Source: Crotalaria pallida
Taxonomy: Eukaryota; Streptophyta; Magnoliopsida; Fabales; Fabaceae
Assembly (NCBI GenBank): GCA_037953625.1
Contig: CM075655.1
Location: forward strand, 84,595,501 to 84,659,500
Direction: 5' to 3'
DNA length: 64,000 bases
Made by a program: the position numbers and the translations under genes. Numbering within the stretch: the stretch's first letter is position 1; the number at the start of each line of letters is the position of its first letter. The notes below the pieces were generated by a model. The model ran no database searches and was not told the DNA's origin. It saw only the letters and a list, made by a program, of their open reading frames with translations. Positions 58,704-64,000 of the stretch are shown piece by piece.

Positions 58704-59159
58704 GAACCTGCTCGGCCGGGGACTGCGTCTGCTCGGGCTCAGTACCTGAAAAATGGTAAGGAGATGAGCATTACACAAAACTTAAATAAGCAGTTTCTAA
58801 CATGACATACCGAACTACCAAGCCAAACACAAGTAGTCAATTAGCATATAAATAACAAGTAATCAAACCATATATCACATGCATACATCATCATTTAGCT
58901 CGGTTCACATACACACAATCTCATTTAGCTCGGTTCACATGCATACAATCTAATTTAGCTCGGCTCACATCATTATCCAGTTTATCCATTACCTAATAGT
59001 TATACCTCGGGTCATCCGATTAATTCCCCTTATACCCTTTCCTAAATTCTTACACTCGGTTTCTCGGCCACTACTCTCTCACCTCTATAAACCATCTCTA
59101 TCTCGGATTCATTACTCATTATTCCATTTTTACATAGCTTATAATCTTTTACTCTTCTC

Positions 59160-59590
59160 GGATGCATACACCCAGTGCATGTCGTACACCATTTAAGGTC
59201 AGATATCGGAGTGTCCATAACTGCGAGTACCCAGTACCCGTCTTACAGCTGCACATACCCAGTATGCGTCTGACGCGATCAATGCACGCACCCAGTATGC
59301 GTCTTCTATGACCAGGAGCACTACCGCCGATCATTCTATGGAGTAAGGAGTGTCCATAATTGCGAGCACCCAGTACTCGTCTTACAGCGGCGCATCTCGG
59401 CGTCTTACGCGATCAATGCACGCACCCAGTACGCGTCTGCTATGACCAGGAACACATCCCACCGATTCCGTGCTCGGAACCTTGTGTGAATCATAACTGC
59501 GAGCACCCAGTACTCGTCTTACAGCTGCACATACCCAGTATGCGTCTGACGCGATCAATGCACGCACCCAGTACGCGTCTGCTATGACCC
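59160..59590 (-). repeat. Minisatellite, three units of about 139 bp with CACCCAGTACGCGTCT sub-repeats
   Basis: TGCGAGNACCCAGTAC starts units at about 59222, 59361 and 59499. Each unit has further ACCCAGTA(T/C)GCGTCT copies, GCGATCAATGCACG and GCTATGACC. One unit (59361) has a sub-repeat shortened to CTCGGCGTCTTACGCG. Confidence 0.85.
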
Positions 59591-60961
59591 GATCACACAA
59601 CCATTTCTCTTTAATTCCTCTTACCTTTTTAACCATTTCATTAGCTCGGCCTCTCTCGGCTCACCCAGTTATCCATCTCTTTAGTTCAGCCTCTCTCGGC
59701 TCACCCCTTTAATCATTCCCTTTTTCCATTAACCTTTCCCATTATCTGACTTATTACTCTATCTCCCATACTTTCCATATTTACCATTTTCTCACACCCA
59801 TTCTCAACCTCTCCCAGCTTGGCCACAGATATAAAGAACAAATATTAAAGCTCATAAACACTTATACCACAACAACAATATGAATAAAGCATTTAACCAG
59901 TCCAGCATGTAAATATAAGCATATAACCGAAAATAATGTTTCCCCTTCATTTAAAATTCATGTTCCTAGTTCATTCATTGGTTCCCATTACCCCTTTTTA
60001 CCTTTTCTCTCTAATATTAACCTATATCCATTCCCTAATCTAACACCCACTCTTAGCACCCGTTATGAACACCCTAGAAACCCAAACTCAAGTAGAGGTA
60101 ACACTCACTCCTTACCTCAAACCGTGAGGAGATAAGAGTTGAGAGTTGAGAATGGCTTTCCTTGATGCTTGACCTTGTGAGCTTCACACCTCTTAAATCC
60201 TTTCCTCCTTGCTGCACACCGGCTGCCACGATTGTCCAGGGGCGTCCGAAACGGAAAGAGGACGGAGAGAAGGAGGGTCTCCAGTTGGTACCACTTGGTG
60301 GAAGAGAGGGTTGTGCGTGAGTGAGAAGAGGGAGGAAGATATGTTGGGGTTTGGATGGTGCTGGAGTTTCAGAGAAAATGAGAGAGAGACGAAGGAGAAA
60401 GAGAATAGAAATGTTATGTGTTGTGTATTGGTTTCACTTTTATTATTTTAGGAGAAATATTTGTGTGGTTCTCATTGGAGGCTTCTTTGAGAAGCTAGAA
60501 TATGTGGACAGGATTCGTTGGCTTCCAAAGGAAGCCATGAATAGTGACTTGATAGGGACATAAAGCAATGATAGTGACATAAAGTGAATGATAGTACATC
60601 GTACGGATGGTGCATGCGAAACCCAATGGGCCAACAGCTCAACATGAGTTGTCACGGAGGAGTTAGGATACGTCGGCTCGGTATAGAGGAACAGCAGTAG
60701 TCCGAGCTTCCTTCTCGGATAATAATGTGAGGTGCGCAGAGGTCGGCTAATCCGAGCTTGACAACAGGTTCCGCGTTCGACCACATTTAGCTCGGCCAGG
60801 ATCGGTCCGAAGTCCAATACTTACATGCTAGGTCGGCCTATGCTTCCTAGTACCTCACTACCCTTATACAATTTCTACGGCTTAATCCTGTCCTTAAATA
60901 AATATTTATATATATTATTTTATAAATTTATTATATTACTATTAATTTCTAGGATGTTACA

Positions 60962-61434
60962 ATTAATTCCTTATATCAGATTTTTCTAAAGGAAGAAATT
61001 GCACATTTATCGACATTCATGCAATTTAGAATATTTGAAATAGTTTTAGGGTTATGAATATGTTATCGTGAATTCCTTTTGTTCGAACAAAATCATAATA
61101 ATGAATACACACTCTCTCTCTCTCTGTATAAATATATAGTGTATATATTTGAACTACGTGTATGTAGTTTTTTCGGACATAGTTTTTTTTTCATGGTTGA
61201 AATAGTATGAAATAGTGTTAAGAGGCAGGCTTTCCTATGCACCATTTTTTATTTTTCTACAATTTTTTTATGGCTTAATAATTATGTGTTTTAAGTTCCT
61301 TAACTTTAGGGTCGTTTTATCACATGTCCTTATTATTATTATTTTTTAATGTTTGAGTTCTTGAAGTTACTTCTAGTCTAGGTTTGTCATATCTCTCCTA
61401 CCAATTATGAGCTAATAATTCTTTTTCAGATGTA
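60962..61434. other. AT-rich intergenic DNA
   Basis: I see no gene here. A short CT microsatellite lies near 61110-61123. Confidence 0.4.
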
Positions 61435-61706
61435 TTCTCTCAAATCCTATTTGTAAGATCCTTTTAGGATTTTCCTCTTTCATCAAGGAATGTAATTAAA
61501 TTTATTTGTGACATTGAAAATGTGAAAATTTAATATATTTTTTCAAAACTACCCCTATAATTATTATTGAGACTCTAAAAAGTGTTGAGTTAATAAGGGT
61601 GTTTGTGAAAAAAAGTGATCAAATACTATTAAAAATTGAAATGAAGTCTTATAAATTAGACTAAAATAAAAACTAAAAAATATCTTATACAAAAGACCAG
61701 AGGGAG
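61435..61706. mobile_element. Stowaway-like MITE
   Basis: TA/TTCTCTCAAATCCTATTTGTAAGA at the left, and TCTTATACAAAAGACCAGAGGGAG/TA at the right: TA target and inverted repeats reaching into GTAAGA / TCTTA. It is related to the copy at 46455. Confidence 0.65.
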
Positions 61707-62129
61707 TATGTATTAGCTAAATGAGTTTCGTTTCACATCTTATGATAACATGCATGTTTGGTTCTGCTGTAAGTTAATCTAGAATCAAAAATTTATAGGG
61801 GTGTTTGCCACAACAGTTGTTTATGCTCCAACGTGATTTTGAGACTAAAATTGATTTTGAAAATAAAAACCAAAAGTCCTTTTCGTGCGCACTGCATTAA
61901 TTGAATCCTTAATATAATAATGAATTATTACTTAATTTAGAATGGTAACTTTAGCTTTCTATTTTGTGGTATTCGTTACTAGTAGTACTCAAGATTAATA
62001 CCAAAAAAAAAAAAAAATGTTCTAAACCAAAGGTTAGCACGTTTTCACGTGATTGTTGAAGATTTCAGTTATAATTTTTTTTTTATACACGAATTTAACA
62101 ACTCATTTGTATTAAGGTCAAGGAAAAAG

Positions 62130-62283
62130 CTAAAGAGTGCCCTTAGGACATTAGATAAAAAAACAAAAGAGGTTATCTTAAAAAATGCTGAATTTAAAAC
62201 ATCGAGAACTAGTGGCCTTAGATTTCCAATGCAAGTTTTTCCTTAATGGATTTCTTAAACAATGCCCTTAGGGCACTTGTTAG
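62130..62283. mobile_element. Small MITE with GAGTGCCCTTAGG-type inverted repeats
   Basis: CTAAAGAGTGCCCTTAGGAC at the left and the inverted right end CTAACAAGTGCCCTAAGGGC. It is 154 bp without ORF. Confidence 0.6.
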
Positions 62284-62797
62284 TAATACGCTAAGGTCAA
62301 AGGCCAAAGTACGATTCGTTTGAGCGACACGATGGATACCGTATGAACGTCCAAAAAAAAATTTATAAACATGCTTCATTTCACATGCAATCTGTCCAGT
62401 TGGAACTAATAACATTTTCCTTCCATTCTCTATTTTTTAATCTTAGCACAACATAAAATGTTTGGAAAAATAAAAAAATAGAAAGGTCATAGGCATATCT
62501 GAGTTCAAAGCCATCAAAGAAAGGGGACAGTTTTTCATACAATTTCATCCTGGTGACTGGTGAGAGGGCACAAAGTTTAATCAAAAGTGCAAGTAAAAAT
62601 GCTAGCTTGAACCCTCAGAGTCAAAAGCATGAATAAGACTCTGGAAAACAAATACAGTACAATACAACAACTAAGATATGAGGATATGGTAGATTTTATA
62701 AATTGTAAGACACAACACAACTATGACACAAGATACAAAAGTTATACAAAAGTGACAACATAAAAGCACAAAATCTTCAATTAAAAAAGACAAATAA

Positions 62798-63026
62798 ATA
62801 CCAACGGGGGTTGGCTCAAATGGTGCGATCCTGCCAACTTGAGAACTTAGGAATGAGGCCTGAAACTTAGAAGTCTCAGGTTCGATTCCCGGTTAACACA
62901 CCCCGCTGGTAGAGACATAGGAACGCGACCTCGTGCAGAATTAGTCTCAAGGGTTCTTTGGTACTAAAGGTGTTCTTGGGACACCTGTGGTACTGGCCAC
63001 AGAGTACATACCAAAAAAATAAAAAA
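62798..63026 (+). mobile_element. SINE, about 229 bp, with 16-bp target duplication
   Basis: TAAAAAAGACAAATAA occurs at 62782-62797 and 63027-63042. The body has an A-box-like TTGGCTCAAATGGT, a B box GGTTCGATTCCC and an A-rich tail (TACCAAAAAAATAAAAAA). It is not a tRNA gene, as the rest of the cloverleaf is absent. Confidence 0.88.
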
Positions 63027-63073
63027 TAAAAAAGACAAATAATGCTAAAAAATGTGCATGAGTCATTCACTAG

Positions 63074-63410
63074 CATAATAAAATTCTATCATTCATTAGA
63101 TTATTGGGCCATTTCCATCTATAATGGTATAAAAATTTAAGAGGTATACGAAAGTGTCTATAACGTTCCGATATGGATGTGTCTAGCACAGGACAACTAT
63201 TTTCAAGTGTTCATGCTTCATAGGTCGCAGGTAAATATCTAAAACACTTAAATCATAAATCAATGTACACAACCCCCATGGAATAGAAAGATAGAAAGGT
63301 GAAAACTTTTCCTTCATCCTTAAGAATTTGTCTCTTCCAATTCCAGTACCCGATATATCATATCATGTACAAGCAAGACAGTAAATAAGGCAGGCATTCT
63401 ATGTAAAACA
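63074..63410. other. 3' flank of the minus-strand gene
   Basis: AT-rich, with no domain-bearing frame. It probably includes the 3'UTR of the gene ending at 63411. No clear AATAAA on the minus strand was picked out. Confidence 0.35.
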
Positions 63411-63973
63411 CTAAGGATCAGGGTGGCCAGCAATGTCCTCATCACTAGTGGAATAATCTTCTTCACTTAGCTCATCCTCACTAGAACTTACTTCCTGGGA
63501 AGCTCCAGCGTCTTCTGGCTTCGCATATTTTTGACAATACTCTGTTCATTCATCATTGGTTATCCAAAATTATTATAGATTAAAGCATGTGGATATAATA
63601 TAGCAACAAGTTATCTCATTTGGTGCTGATTCCTAGAGCAATATATGTTGTAACATCTAGGCTTCTGTGACCATGATTTACAATGCGGAAATACATGCCT
63701 AAATGTTTAAGCATTAACTTTTCAGCAATGATCAAATCATGCAAAGGAGATTAGTATTAGCACCAATGTACCAACACCGCATACCAAATTAGAAGCTTCA
63801 AAATTGTATGAAGGCAGTCAAATTGAGCTGTTGGTATCTCTTTCATGCATTGCTTCTTGAGTACAGTATGTCTTACAATTAGTTAATGACTTGATGCTGA
63901 ATGTCCTAGAAATTATTTTGTCAGATATTGCAGTTAACCATACCAGCATCCAAAATAAGATTTTTCAATTTCT
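63411..63973 (-). CDS. Last two exons of an unidentified minus-strand gene (continues beyond the window)
   Basis: On the minus strand an acceptor TTTTTTTTACAG at 63974 starts a 30-nt exon (63973-63944) with donor GTATGG. A 402-bp intron (63943-63542) ends GAATGAACAG, and the last exon (63541-63411) reads to TAG. The two exons join in phase (split GAG), giving KLKNLILDAEYCQKYAKPED and then an acidic Ser/Glu/Asp-rich tail ending GHPDP. The coherent frame, splice sites and abrupt composition change support a real gene end. I do not recognise the family; an acidic tail of this kind is common in nuclear proteins but not diagnostic. Confidence 0.6.
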
Positions 63974-64000
63974 CTGTAAAAAAAACTCTATCTGATGTGG

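Larger units (their letters stand above)
58418..60961 (-). mobile_element. Solo LTR, Tekay-type gypsy, minus strand, 2544 bp
   Basis: It begins TGTAACACCC and ends GGATGTTACA on the plus strand; flanks are ATTGA (58413-58417) and ATTAA (60962-60966), a target duplication with one mismatch. On the minus strand it begins TGTAACATCC like its relatives. It contains GGCCGAGCAGGTT and a hairpin at 58683-58703, the same arrangement as in the Tekay LTRs. There is a minisatellite at 59160-59590 and short TTTAGCTCGG(T/C)TCACAT repeats at 58895-58970. Short open frames (for example 60209-60451) have no domain. Confidence 0.88.

Noticed and set aside
62811..62895. A tRNA gene at the GGTTCGATTCCC box
   Set aside because: Only the A and B boxes are present; no acceptor or anticodon stem forms. 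A 16-bp target duplication and A tail show it is a SINE.
1..64000. CRISPR arrays, bacterial operons or organellar DNA
   Set aside because: The repeats are retrotransposon minisatellites without regular unique spacers; introns, LTR elements and a CCA-less tRNA gene show plant nuclear DNA.

Overview
The window is plant nuclear DNA, most likely from a legume. The evidence is the density and kind of LTR retrotransposons (Tat, Athila and Tekay gypsy lineages, and SIRE-like copia LTRs with CCCCCC-TTCTAG-type leaders), abundant small MITEs and SINEs, intron-containing genes and a nuclear tRNA gene. Nothing bacterial, viral or organellar is seen. Assignments rest on motifs and family knowledge; no database was searched.

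Layout. Positions 1-11735 are the 3' part of a Tat-lineage gypsy element: a broken pol on the plus strand, then a large antisense ORF with a 78-bp intron. That ORF is split by a 3245-bp Tekay-type solo LTR (6042-9286, target duplication CGGTG). The Tat 3' LTR abuts an Athila-type element on the minus strand (11736-22827), whose right LTR holds a copia solo LTR (20967-22554, TGCCA). Next is a three-level nest: a minus-strand gypsy solo LTR (23168-29507, ATAAA) contains a copia solo LTR (24183-27172, GTTAG), which contains another (24208-25671, CTCGA). Positions 31401-41486 are a complete, apparently intact Tekay chromovirus with 2.75-kb LTRs and one uninterrupted 1447-codon gag-pol.

From about 41.5 kb the DNA is AT-rich and less nested. 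It holds SINEs, Stowaway-like and long-TIR MITEs, a 0.97-kb tandem duplication and a cluster of related MITEs (49.7-51.3 kb). The one clear host gene in full view lies at 51.4-55.95 kb: a TIR/NB-ARC/TPR-like gene of the conserved XTNX/TNP family, with a 5'UTR intron and no LRR. A tRNA-Thr(UGU) lies at 57.7 kb. A third Tekay-type solo LTR (58418-60961, minus) follows. The last two exons of an unidentified minus-strand gene sit at 63.4-64.0 kb.

The elements work alone rather than as one system. The most notable observations are: (i) a 9-bp-stem, 3-nt-loop hairpin kept at the same place in three Tekay-type LTR families although its stem sequence differs; (ii) the spliced antisense ORF of the Tat element, whose reading frame is restored exactly when the solo LTR and the intron are removed; (iii) an identical 15-base GC-rich motif in the LTRs of two unrelated gypsy lineages, both in sense orientation; (iv) paired TAATCGATTA palindromes in copia and gypsy LTRs; and (v) the XTNX/TNP gene flanked on both sides by copies of one MITE family.
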